From contig CAUJFU010000266.1 in NCBI GenBank assembly GCA_963169055.1, positions 1-8,704 on the forward strand: a stretch of 8,704 nt of DNA, given 5' to 3'. How positions within the stretch are numbered: the stretch's first letter is position 1; the number at the start of each line of letters is the position of its first letter. Under the pieces are notes generated by a model that was not told the DNA's origin, did not search any database, and worked only from the letters and a program-made list of their open reading frames with translations. The translations under genes were made by a program, and so were the position numbers. This document shows positions 1-6,728 of the stretch, piece by piece. Source of the stretch: Myxococcota bacterium. GTDB lineage: Bacteria > Myxococcota_C > UBA6777.

Positions 1-288
1 ACACAAAGCGTCGTTGTTGCTGATCAATAGGCGACTTGCGAGATAACGCTCGATCAAATCACGCGCCGCCTCAAGCGATCGCAGCGGAACGCGCTTGGTT
101 TGGGGGTCTTCAAGTTTGAGATAAGAGCCGACATCTTGGGCGCTCACCGAAAGCCCCACCGAGATATCCGCTTGGGTAGTGTCGATCTTGAGGCGCATCT
201 GCCCGGGAGAAGTCATGTGCGCTTGCACACCAACGGCCCCCCCGAAGAAGACGAGCGCTCCGAGGACAAAAGAAAAAATCTTGATCAT
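1..288 (-). CDS. Exported protein, N-terminal part (runs off left edge); possibly HupE/UreJ-like
   Basis: An open frame starts at the ATG at 288-286 and continues without a stop to the window edge (96 codons visible). Residues 1-23 form a clear Sec signal peptide: MIK, then a hydrophobic core rich in F, V, L and G, ending VQA before His24. The mature part begins HMTSPGQ, continues with beta-strand-like sequence (RLKIDTTQADISVGLSV), and ends in a helix-like stretch (LEAARDLIERYLASRLLI) followed by a Cys. That order, AH at the processing site, strands, a helix, then a Cys, loosely resembles the N-terminal ectodomain of HupE/UreJ-type membrane proteins. This assignment is weak and the membrane segments that would prove it lie outside the window. 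An AAGG lies 5 bases upstream of the ATG, and the ATG overlaps the stop of the upstream peptidase gene. It is certainly a secreted or envelope protein; the family is only a suggestion. Confidence 0.75.
   Translation of the reverse strand, partial: MIKIFSFVLGALVFFGGAVGVQAHMTSPGQMRLKIDTTQADISVGLSVSAQDVGSYLKLEDPQTKRVPLRSLEAARDLIERYLASRLLISNNDALC
285..288 (-). promoter_or_regulatory. ATGA stop/start overlap coupling two envelope genes
   Basis: On the minus strand the bases 288 to 285 read ATGA. The TGA ends the M23 peptidase and the ATG starts the exported protein. A 4-base overlap of this kind usually means translational coupling within one mRNA, so the two genes are read here as an operon. Confidence 0.8.
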
Positions 289-1493
289 GGGTGCCTTGGG
301 AGATAAGAGCGCGGATTGATGGGGTGCTTGTGCAAAAAGAGTCCAAAGTGCAGGTGAGGCCCCGTGGAGCGGCCTGTGGAGCCGATGCTACCGATGCGTT
401 GCCCCGAAGAGACGGGATCTTTGGGCGTCGCAAGGATCTGCGAAAGATGGCAATACAACGTGCGATAACCACGCGCATGTTCGAGAAGAACCCCCATCCC
501 ACACGATCCCATCCATCCCGCGTGCAAAACGACACCCTCCGCCGCCGCAAACACAGGACTCCCAAACGGTGCTACGATATCGATGCCCTGATGAAAGCGC
601 TGTTTCCGATGAAAAGGATCGCTTCGCAAACCAAAACCACTGCTGATCGCACCACGTGCAGGCCAACGCAAAAACGAAGTCGGTTCTCGAAAGCGATCGA
701 GGTCTCGCTCCGTAAAGACCAACGGTGGGCGTGTATCGCTGTCCAACGCATCTCCTTTGGGCGCGTTGTGCATCGAAGAAGTCGTGGGCGCTGAATAGAT
801 CGTGGGCGCTGAGGATATCGCAGAGGCCGAAGATGTCGATGGTTCAGGGGAGTTCATGCGGTAGGTTCGAGTCAACAGCAAGGAGTGGGCGGGAGAATGG
901 GCTTGTGTGGAGAGAGAGAGGGAGGCTACGCGAGAGGGTGCAATCTTTCGATGCGATGGGCGATATCGAAGATCAAGAAGCATGATTGTGCGGACGATCC
1001 GCAACGAAAGAGATTCGGGGAAGCCTGAGAAGCGGTTGCGATCGCGATCCCCTTCGATCTCAAGCAGATGTCGATAGGCTTGCCACGTGGCTCCCGTAAG
1101 ACAACGGGTCGGCTGCCCAAGGCTGTTAAGCAAAGAGAACCAGCGTTGTTGTCGTGCAGAAGGCGTATCTACGACCAATAACGCACACACACGCCGCTGA
1201 AGCTCGATCGACGCCACGCGACAGATCGCTTGGTTTGTGTTGGCTTTGTCGTTTGTGTTGGCTTTCAAAGCGAAGTGGCGGCAGACAGCCGAGAAAGACT
1301 GTGCAGGGGAAAGCGTCTGATGCGCGGTTGTAGAGGTGGGGAGTGGGCGGACAGATGGGGGTTTGGGTGGAGAGGAGAGAAGCGGGGCGTTGGAGTGGAT
1401 GGTGTGTGAAGGCGTACAAGCGGCAGAAGTTAGTGCAAAGAAAGCAAGGAAAAGAAAGGCAGGGGAGTTGAAAGAAAGGTGTGACACAAACAT
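285..1493 (-). CDS. M23-family (LytM/LytF-like) metallopeptidase, predicted lipoprotein
   Basis: A 402-residue protein. The N-terminus has a hydrophobic stretch (residues 11-22) ending LTSAAC, a plausible lipobox with Cys26 as the lipidated residue, so it is probably anchored to a membrane on the outer side. Residues 27-60 are a Ser/Pro linker. Residues 65-190 match no domain I recognise and contain four Cys (71, 91, 103, 131). Residues 205-255 are a second S/T/P-rich linker. Residues 275-400 are the peptidase domain: SGFGLRSDPF, HQGID (H301, D305), YCHL (H349) and GPHLHFG (H380, H382). H301, D305 and H382 are the expected zinc ligands and H349/H380 the catalytic pair, so the site looks intact. 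Such enzymes cut peptidoglycan cross-links, or act as scaffolds when degenerate. No convincing Shine-Dalgarno lies before the ATG and no upstream in-frame start is present. It is divergent from the helicase gene and coupled to the exported protein. Confidence 0.9.
   Translation of the reverse strand: MFVSHLSFNSPAFLFLAFFALTSAACTPSHTIHSNAPLLSSPPKPPSVRPLPTSTTAHQTLSPAQSFSAVCRHFALKANTNDKANTNQAICRVASIELQRRVCALLVVDTPSARQQRWFSLLNSLGQPTRCLTGATWQAYRHLLEIEGDRDRNRFSGFPESLSLRIVRTIMLLDLRYRPSHRKIAPSRVASLSLSTQAHSPAHSLLLTRTYRMNSPEPSTSSASAISSAPTIYSAPTTSSMHNAPKGDALDSDTRPPLVFTERDLDRFREPTSFLRWPARGAISSGFGLRSDPFHRKQRFHQGIDIVAPFGSPVFAAAEGVVLHAGWMGSCGMGVLLEHARGYRTLYCHLSQILATPKDPVSSGQRIGSIGSTGRSTGPHLHFGLFLHKHPINPRSYLPRHP
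782..812 (-). repeat. In-frame 18-bp-period direct repeat in peptidase linker
   Basis: The 13-mer TCGTGGGCGCTGA (plus strand) occurs at 782-794 and again at 800-812, an 18-bp period. On the coding strand it encodes a repeated SAPT hexapeptide in the S/T/P-rich linker just before the M23 domain. It lengthens the linker without changing frame. Confidence 0.75.
1230..1265 (-). repeat. Tandem 18-bp duplication in peptidase N-terminal region
   Basis: Two adjacent 18-base units (1230-1247 and 1248-1265) share 15 consecutive bases. They encode KANTNQ and KANTND, giving KANTNDKANTNQ at residues 77-88 between two Cys residues. The period is a multiple of three, so the reading frame is kept. Confidence 0.8.
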
Positions 1494-1580
1494 GGTGTAT
1501 CCGTGTATGTTTGAAGAAACGCCAAGATGCAGAGTGTATCCGAGGGCAGAAGCGAAGACAAGAGAGGTAGAGAGGCAGAA
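1494..1580. other. Divergent gap between peptidase and helicase genes
   Basis: An 87-bp region separates the divergent starts and must hold, or sit close to, the promoters of both transcripts. I see no convincing -35/-10 pair on either strand. The 9-mer GTGTATCCG is present at 1495-1503 and 1534-1542. An alternative in-frame ATG for the helicase lies at 1527 and would take up most of this gap. Confidence 0.5.
1571..1575 (+). promoter_or_regulatory. Ribosome binding site favouring helicase start at 1581
   Basis: AGAGG lies five bases before the ATG at 1581. The upstream ATG at 1527 has only a weak purine stretch before it. Using 1527 would add 18 charged, low-complexity residues that family members do not have, so 1581 is preferred. 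Confidence 0.55.
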
Positions 1581-3017
1581 ATGCAGGAGAGATCCAAACA
1601 GATCGGTTGGAAACTGTTATTTGACGGGGGGACGGTGATCTTGGAAGCCCCCAAGGATCTAGGTGGATCGCAACCACCGCCAGAGCTGCGCTACGACGAG
1701 CGGATCGGATATTATCGGGCGCGGGGGATGGATTATCGGCGGGTGCGGACGTGGGTGCATCGGCTTGGCGTCGAGTACACCGATGAGGCGGAGCAATACA
1801 ACCGATTGGAGTTAAAGCCGCATTACAAGCGAGAGGCCCGCCCCTATCAGGCCGAAGGCATCGCCGCGTGGAAGGCCGCAGGAAAGCGGGGATTGATCTT
1901 GTTGCCGACAGGGACGGGAAAATCATTTGTAGCGGAGTTAGCGATGATGGAGACCCAACGCTCAACGTTGGTGGTTGCGCCTACGATCGACTTAATGAAC
2001 CAATGGTACGAGATATTGTCCTCGTCTTTTCAGCGGAGTGTCGGGCTTTTGGGGGGAGGCTATCATGAGATCGAAGATATCACGGTGAGCACATACGATT
2101 CGGCTTATCTGCACATGGAACGGCTCGGAGGGCGTTTTGGGCTGTTGATCTTCGATGAAGTCCATCACTTGCCGGGACCGAGTTATCTGTATGCAGCGGA
2201 ATGTTGCGTCGCTCCGTTTCGTCTTGGGCTGACGGCGACGCTCGAACGCCCCGATGGTCGGCATCAATTGTTGGATGAGGTCGTGGGTCCAATCGTCTAT
2301 CATCGATCGATTCGAGAGTTGGCGGGCGAGTACCTTGCAGAGTACGATGTGGAGCAGATCACGGTGGAGCTCGATCCTGACGAGTTTATCGAGTACACCG
2401 AAGCGCGTGAAGTGTATCGAAGTTTCGTGAGAGAAAAAGGGATTCGATTTGGTGGTCCGCAAGGATGGGGGCAATTTGTGTTGGTGAGCAGCCGAAGCGC
2501 AGCGGGTCGGCGCGCAATGAAAGCCTACCAAACCGCCCGTCGTTTGGCGCTTTCAGCGCCATCCAAGCTGCGCGATCTGGAGGGCTTGTTGCGGCGACAC
2601 AAAAAAGACCGCGTGATCATCTTTACAAACGACAATGACTCGGTCTATCGGATTAGTCGGCGTTTTTTGGTTCCTGCGATCACGCATCAAACCGATGCGA
2701 AGGAGCGCAAAGAGATCCTCAGTCGGTTCAACGAAGGGATCTATCCTTGTTTGGTGACTTCTCGCGTGTTGAACGAAGGCGTGAACGTGCCAGACGTGAA
2801 CGTCGGGATCATCTTGAGCGGGACAGGGAGCGTGCGCGAACATGTCCAGCGTTTGGGGCGGATCTTGCGAAAGCAGCCCGACAAACGCGCAACCCTGTAC
2901 GAGATCGTCACCGCCAACACGGTCGAACAATACGTCAGCGAACGGCGGCGCGAACATGACGCCTACCGTCGAGACGAAGAGCAAGATCCTGAACCCGAAC
3001 CTTACATGGAGGACTGA
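1581..3017 (+). CDS. XPB-like (archaeal type) superfamily 2 DNA helicase
   Basis: A 478-residue ATP-dependent 3'-5' DNA translocase, the type that partners Bax1. Residues 1-85 match the N-terminal damage-recognition-type region of archaeal XPB (strands, then a YRARGMDYRRV-like helix). Helicase domain 1 has Walker A PTGTGKS (109-115, Lys114), DEVHH (192-196) and GLTAT (216-220). The segment after GLTAT reads LERPDGRH where archaeal XPB has EREDGRH, so the RED motif is RPD here (R223, P224, D225). Residues 240-330 are the thumb-like insert. Domain 2 follows, with IIFT, HQTD, LNEGVNVPD and the arginine-finger motif QRLGRILRK (423-431). The C-terminus is a short charged tail (PEPEPYMED). The ATG at 1581 has a ribosome site; an ATG at 1527 is the alternative. 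RadD-like or other repair helicases were considered, but the thumb and the DUF790 neighbour favour XPB. Confidence 0.92.
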   Translation: MQERSKQIGWKLLFDGGTVILEAPKDLGGSQPPPELRYDERIGYYRARGMDYRRVRTWVHRLGVEYTDEAEQYNRLELKPHYKREARPYQAEGIAAWKAAGKRGLILLPTGTGKSFVAELAMMETQRSTLVVAPTIDLMNQWYEILSSSFQRSVGLLGGGYHEIEDITVSTYDSAYLHMERLGGRFGLLIFDEVHHLPGPSYLYAAECCVAPFRLGLTATLERPDGRHQLLDEVVGPIVYHRSIRELAGEYLAEYDVEQITVELDPDEFIEYTEAREVYRSFVREKGIRFGGPQGWGQFVLVSSRSAAGRRAMKAYQTARRLALSAPSKLRDLEGLLRRHKKDRVIIFTNDNDSVYRISRRFLVPAITHQTDAKERKEILSRFNEGIYPCLVTSRVLNEGVNVPDVNVGIILSGTGSVREHVQRLGRILRKQPDKRATLYEIVTANTVEQYVSERRREHDAYRRDEEQDPEPEPYMED

Positions 3018-3066
3018 GCGCGAAGGCCGCAAAGAGCGAAGCAGCGCGCCCCAAAAGGAAGCGAAA

Positions 3067-3106
3067 AAGCCGATGAGGCGGAGACAAAGAAGCCGATGAG
3101 ATGGAG
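3067..3106 (+). repeat. 17-bp imperfect direct repeat between helicase and nuclease genes
   Basis: AAGCCGATGAGGCGGAG (3067-3083) is repeated as AAGCCGATGAGATGGAG (3090-3106), with two mismatches and a 23-bp period. The second copy creates both the alternative ATG at 3101 and the GGAGG that probably serves as ribosome binding site for the nuclease. Confidence 0.7.
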
Positions 3107-3118
3107 GATAGAGATCGG

Positions 3119-4345
3119 ATGTTGACAACAGATCTGATCCGCGTGAGCGAAAAAGGCGAGAGCATCGAGCCACGCTACATCAAGATAGAGAAGTTAAAGT
3201 CCTTTGAAAAAGTAGAACGGTTGATCGAGGCATACCGTGCGCACGTCGGCAAGCCAAGGGGCGCTTTGGAAGAGGAACTGAAAGATATTATTGGGGACGG
3301 AACGGACTTTCTCATGCAACGCGGCCTCGCAAAACTGCTTGCGGATCGCTCAGAGTTTGTCGTAGTTTCCGCGATTTCCCCGATCGAGTTGCGCCGAAAG
3401 ATCTTTGAGACGGTTGCTCAGGTACATCCTGTGACACAAAACCCCGATCTGCACCACCCGACCACACGCGAAGGGATCTTGGGCCAAGTTGCCGAAGAGT
3501 TGGGTGTGACCGAGGAAGATATCGAACGTGCGTTGTATGCAGACTTGCAGGACGCTTATATCTTGGAGCGTTTTGAGGATATCGAGGCCGAAGCCCTGTT
3601 GCATCGGTACAATCTAGCCCTTGCACAAGCGGTGTTGTTTCGGGCCAGCAAGATGCAGGTGTGGTTGCGTCAACCCGACGCCAAGCGGCTAAAGCAATTG
3701 ATGCGTTATCTCAAGTTCTTTCGGTTGATCGCGACGGCTTCTTATGAGGGAGAAGATGTGCAGATCACGATCGATGGCCCATCTTCGATGTTTCGGTTGA
3801 GCCAAAAATACGGGTTGCAGATGGCGAACTTTTTACCGGCTTTGTTGCTTTGCGAAGATTGGACGATGCGAGCGGATCTTTTGTGGGAAGAGCGGCGCGA
3901 ACCGCGTGTTTTCTATTTGGACAGCCAGTGTGATCTGCGCAGCCATTATCCCGATACAGGGGCTTATTTGACCGAAGAAGAAGAACACTTACGCCAACGT
4001 TGGGGACAATTGAAACTCGATTGGGAGCTTGTGCCATCGAGTCGGGTGTTGCGGCAAGGTAGCCGAGATGTCTGTGTGGTCGACTATCGCCTTGTTCATC
4101 CCGATGGACGGGAAGCATGGTTGGAGTTGTTGGGTTTTTGGCATCGCGGTTCTCTGTTAAGACGCCTCGAACACCTGCGCACATACGGCCCATACCACTT
4201 GATGGTTGCGGTGTCGACGCGGATGCGTGTGTCAGAAGAGGATTACGCCGATATCCCAGAGCAGGTGTACCTTTACAAGGATGTGATGCACCCCAAACGC
4301 TTGGCCGAACGAGCCGAGCAGATCGCAACCAAAGTGCAGGACTGA
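3119..4345 (+). CDS. DUF790 / Bax1-like nuclease, XPB partner
   Basis: A 408-residue protein of the DUF790 family, whose archaeal member Bax1 (binds archaeal XPB) is a structure-dependent endonuclease forming a complex with XPB. Family marks in order: MLTTDLIRV at the N-terminus, EPRYI (17-21), a helical region with RGLAKLL (68-74), the IDGPSSMF...KYGLQMANFLPALLL block (218-244), and the C-terminal nuclease-like core VVDYRL (320-325) plus LELLGFW (335-341). D322 and E336 fit the acidic residues of a PD-(D/E)xK-like site; the Lys usual in the helix after GFW appears to be Arg (R348/R349). The start at 3119 is chosen because family members begin ML..DL and GGAGG lies 11 bases upstream. An ATG at 3101 would add six residues. 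It follows the helicase by about 100 bp on the same strand, so co-transcription is likely. It acts on DNA in the cytoplasm, probably in repair. Confidence 0.9.
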   Translation: MLTTDLIRVSEKGESIEPRYIKIEKLKSFEKVERLIEAYRAHVGKPRGALEEELKDIIGDGTDFLMQRGLAKLLADRSEFVVVSAISPIELRRKIFETVAQVHPVTQNPDLHHPTTREGILGQVAEELGVTEEDIERALYADLQDAYILERFEDIEAEALLHRYNLALAQAVLFRASKMQVWLRQPDAKRLKQLMRYLKFFRLIATASYEGEDVQITIDGPSSMFRLSQKYGLQMANFLPALLLCEDWTMRADLLWEERREPRVFYLDSQCDLRSHYPDTGAYLTEEEEHLRQRWGQLKLDWELVPSSRVLRQGSRDVCVVDYRLVHPDGREAWLELLGFWHRGSLLRRLEHLRTYGPYHLMVAVSTRMRVSEEDYADIPEQVYLYKDVMHPKRLAERAEQIATKVQD

Positions 4346-4468
4346 GTGAACGCACAGCGAGCGCAAACAAGATCAAGATATTGACTTTTGGCGCGCTTCG
4401 GGGTCTGATACAGCGTTTGCATTAGCAATGTGCGGTGGATAGCGCATTTTCAAACGCACGCGTAGCCA

Positions 4469-4486
4469 TGCTGCTTGGATGCAGCA
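4469..4486 (+). other. Small hairpin just upstream of phosphodiesterase ribosome site
   Basis: TGCTGC and GCAGCA form a perfect 6-bp inverted repeat with a 6-base loop, ending 11 bases before the GAGG ribosome site. No T-run follows, so it is not a classic terminator. It could affect translation initiation or be chance. Confidence 0.35.
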
Positions 4487-4497
4487 AACGACAAACC

Positions 4498-4501
4498 GAG
4501 G
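4498..4501 (+). promoter_or_regulatory. Ribosome binding site fixing phosphodiesterase start at 4508
   Basis: GAGG lies six bases before the ATG at 4508, where the family's conserved N-terminus begins. This decides against the upstream in-frame TTG at 4475, which would lie in the loop of the hairpin. Confidence 0.7.
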
Positions 4502-4507
4502 ACAAGG

Positions 4508-5290
4508 ATGGATCTGCATATTTTGGGTGCAGAAGGCGGAGAGCTTTTTGGATACAAACCCGCCAGCTTTCTGTTTCAAGAGGATCTGTTGATCGATGCA
4601 GGTTCGATATGCTCGACGTTGCGCCTTGATGCGCTGTTGCAGATCGAACACGTTTTTTTGAGCCACACCCACCTCGATCACATCAAAGATCTAGGCTTGT
4701 TGGCGGACCTCTTGACGGGCTTGCATTCCAAGCCACTCAAGATCTACGGAACGGCTGACGTCCTCAAGACGCTGCGAGAACACTACTTCAACAATAAGAT
4801 CTGGCCGGATTTTACGCAGATTCCGCCCCCTCCGATGATGCCAGTGCTTGAATTGGTTGAGCTCGAACCGATGGTGGCTGTACATCTACCGGGCGATCGA
4901 AGCATCTTGCCGATCCCAGTACACCATACTGTCCCCACGTGCGCCTTTTTGGTCATGTGGCCCGGGCATAGTTTTCTCTACAGCGCCGATACAGGCCCTA
5001 CAGATCTGTTGTGGCAAGTTGCCAATCAGCGAGATGATCTGCGCGGATTGATCTTGGATGTCGCATTTCCTGTTCGTATGCAGATGATCGCCAATCTCGC
5101 CAAGCACCTGACCCCCCAAACCGCCAAAGAAGAACTGCGCAAACTCAAGCGCGATATCCCGATCTATTATTTCCATCTCAAGCCCGCATTTTACCAAGAG
5201 ATGGTCGATGAGATGGCGCAGATCTTACCGGGTATGGGGACGATCTTGCGATCAGGACAAGAACTTTGGTTGGGGTCTGGGCCCGCTTGA
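4508..5290 (+). CDS. Metallo-beta-lactamase-fold hydrolase, class II 3',5'-cyclic-nucleotide phosphodiesterase-like
   Basis: A 260-residue MBL-fold enzyme. It opens with the strand MDLHILGAEGGE, then FLFQEDLLIDAGS, and has the metal motif LSHTHLDH (H53, H55, D57, H58) followed by IKDLGLLADLL. Further metal-ligand candidates are H140 (PVHHTV), D161 (SADTGPT) and H223 (YFHLKPAF). The order GGE, LIDAG, HTHLDH, NNKIWPDF, PVHH, SADTGPT, HLTP and YHLKPAF-like is that of proteins annotated as 3',5'-cyclic-nucleotide phosphodiesterases in Myxococcota and related to yeast PDE1 and Vibrio CpdP. The likely reaction is hydrolysis of cAMP or cGMP to the 5'-nucleotide in the cytoplasm with two divalent metals. 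No signal peptide is seen. The substrate cannot be read from the sequence, and another phosphodiester is possible. folC begins before this gene ends, so the two are probably co-translated. Confidence 0.85.
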   Translation: MDLHILGAEGGELFGYKPASFLFQEDLLIDAGSICSTLRLDALLQIEHVFLSHTHLDHIKDLGLLADLLTGLHSKPLKIYGTADVLKTLREHYFNNKIWPDFTQIPPPPMMPVLELVELEPMVAVHLPGDRSILPIPVHHTVPTCAFLVMWPGHSFLYSADTGPTDLLWQVANQRDDLRGLILDVAFPVRMQMIANLAKHLTPQTAKEELRKLKRDIPIYYFHLKPAFYQEMVDEMAQILPGMGTILRSGQELWLGSGPA

Positions 5291-6711
5291 AAACAAATCA
5301 CACGAGCGATGCCACTTCGCGCTCTCCTGATCACACAAACGATGCCGCTTCGTGCGCCTCGCCTGAGATCGACTCGACAACACCACCTGCCTTTGACCCG
5401 ATCGCCTATCAAGCTGATCTCCATGGATTGTTTGAACTACGGCGCGGTGTAGAGTCCCGTGGGCTGGAAGGGATGCGTGCGCTATGGGACGCGCTCGGAC
5501 GCCCCGCTGAGGGGATTCCTTGCATCCAAGTCGCAGGAACCAACGGCAAAGGCTCCGTGTGCGCGTGGCTTTCTTCGATCTTTTGCGCAAGCGGCGTGCG
5601 GGTGGGCTTGTTCACGAGTCCCCACCTTGTGCATTTTCGAGAGCGCTTTCGCATCAACGAGATCGATGTATCGGACGAGAGGATCGCACACCACCTTCCT
5701 CGCGTCCTTCAGGCAGCCAACAAAACGGGCTACCCTCCCCTATTCTTCGAGATCGTGACCGCGCTAGGTTTGTGCCTATTCGCCGAAGCCCAAGTCGAAT
5801 GGATGATCCTCGAAGTGGGGCTTGGAGGACGACTGGACGCAACGACGGTGTTTCCTACGGTCGCGTCGGTGATCACCTCGATTGGGTTGGATCATTGTGC
5901 TTGGCTTGGCGATACACACGCCGCGATCGCACGAGAAAAAGCCGGCATCTTTCGCCCCAACGTCCCTGCGTGGATCGGTGACGTCCCCGAAGAGGCCGCC
6001 ATGATCATCCGACAAGAAGCCCTTGCGCACCAAGTATCCGCCCTCCGATGGGCAGGTGTAGACTTTTCGGTACAACCCTTGGCTGTGCAGCCCTGCGCAA
6101 CAGAAAGCCTCTGCTTTGTTGGAGAAGGCGAAGCGATCGAGGGTTTGTCTATCCCGCTTCGCGGCCAACACCAGCACCGCAATCTTGCGCTCGCGTTGGC
6201 CGTAGCGTTGGGGCAACGCGAGCAAGGCTGGCACATCACCAAAGAAGCGTTGCGTCAAGGCGTTCAACGAGTTCGATGGGTCGGGCGTTTGCAGCGGCTC
6301 GAATGGAGAGAGCGCGTGGTGTGGTTAGATGGCGCGCATAACCCCGAAGCAGCGGTTGTTTTGGCCGAGGCGCTGGTGTCGATTCGGCCTGCTGTGCTGA
6401 TCTTTGGCGCGATGCAAGACAAAGATATCCACGCAACGCTGCGCCCGCTGCTTGGCTGTGTCCGTCACACGATCTATTGCGCAGCCCACAATCCACGCGC
6501 ATGGTCGGCCTCTGCGCTACAGCAAATGGCCAGAGAGATCGATTTATCCCGAACGAGCGAAGTATCCGACAATCTAGCCGATGCGCTGACCAAAGCCCAC
6601 GCACAAAGTCAAAACGGCGATGCCATCGTCTTGGCAGGTTCGTTGTATCTTGTCGGCGAAGCCCTCCAACTTCTTGATGCGTCATGCTCCCCCTTTCCGC
6701 GCACCGCATAG
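5266..6711 (+). CDS. folC: Folylpolyglutamate synthase / dihydrofolate synthase (FolC)
   Basis: A Mur-ligase-superfamily enzyme that adds Glu to dihydropteroate and to folates using ATP, in the cytoplasm. Numbering from the TTG at 5266 gives 481 residues. Motifs: VAGTNGKGSV P-loop (89-98), FTSPHL (116-121), LEVGLGGRLDAT (182-193), SIGLDH (205-210), REKAGI (223-228, with the Lys expected to be carbamylated), GQHQHRNLALA (300-310), VGRLQ (339-343), LDGAHNPEA (354-362), FGAMQDKDI (380-388) and a C-terminal LAGSLYLVGEA. All key motifs are intact. Residues 1-43 before the core are an unconserved S/T/P/D-rich extension containing a tandem repeat. The start is uncertain. TTG 5266 has AGGA eight bases upstream (5254-5257) and overlaps the phosphodiesterase by 25 bases. 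TTG 5287 would give a TTGA overlap with its stop but lacks a good ribosome site. No ATG precedes the core. Confidence 0.95.
   Translation: MVGVWARLKTNHTSDATSRSPDHTNDAASCASPEIDSTTPPAFDPIAYQADLHGLFELRRGVESRGLEGMRALWDALGRPAEGIPCIQVAGTNGKGSVCAWLSSIFCASGVRVGLFTSPHLVHFRERFRINEIDVSDERIAHHLPRVLQAANKTGYPPLFFEIVTALGLCLFAEAQVEWMILEVGLGGRLDATTVFPTVASVITSIGLDHCAWLGDTHAAIAREKAGIFRPNVPAWIGDVPEEAAMIIRQEALAHQVSALRWAGVDFSVQPLAVQPCATESLCFVGEGEAIEGLSIPLRGQHQHRNLALALAVALGQREQGWHITKEALRQGVQRVRWVGRLQRLEWRERVVWLDGAHNPEAAVVLAEALVSIRPAVLIFGAMQDKDIHATLRPLLGCVRHTIYCAAHNPRAWSASALQQMAREIDLSRTSEVSDNLADALTKAHAQSQNGDAIVLAGSLYLVGEALQLLDASCSPFPRTA
5298..5366 (+). repeat. Tandem 33/36-bp duplication in the folC N-terminal extension
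   Basis: Unit A (5298-5330, 33 bases) and unit B (5331-5366, 36 bases) are adjacent and similar, encoding HTSDATSRSPD and HTNDAASCASPE. They differ by a few substitutions and a 3-base insertion, so the frame is kept. They lie entirely before the conserved FolC core, which suggests a tolerant linker or a poorly constrained translated leader. Confidence 0.8.
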
Positions 6712-6728
6712 CCCGAAACACGCTTGGA

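Larger units (their letters stand above)
4346..4507 (+). other. Non-coding gap before phosphodiesterase gene
   Basis: 162 bp with no supported gene. A TTGACT at 4381-4386 resembles a -35 box, but no good -10 lies at the right distance (TGATAC at 4406-4411 is poor and 19 bases away). A promoter here is possible but not demonstrated. Confidence 0.4.

Noticed and set aside
1126-1965. 279-codon minus-strand open frame covering the peptidase start and helicase start
   Set aside because: It overlaps two well-supported genes in another frame, is low-complexity in Ser/Pro/Cys/Arg, and has no recognisable motif.
3765-4376. 203-codon minus-strand open frame over the Bax1-like gene
   Set aside because: It is antisense to the conserved nuclease core, without a motif or ribosome site.
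4381-4411. Possible sigma-70 promoter (TTGACT ... TGATAC) before the phosphodiesterase
   Set aside because: The -10 matches poorly and the spacing is 19 bases; too weak to call.
4469-4486. Hairpin as a rho-independent terminator after the Bax1-like gene
   Set aside because: The stem is only 6 bp and no T-run follows.
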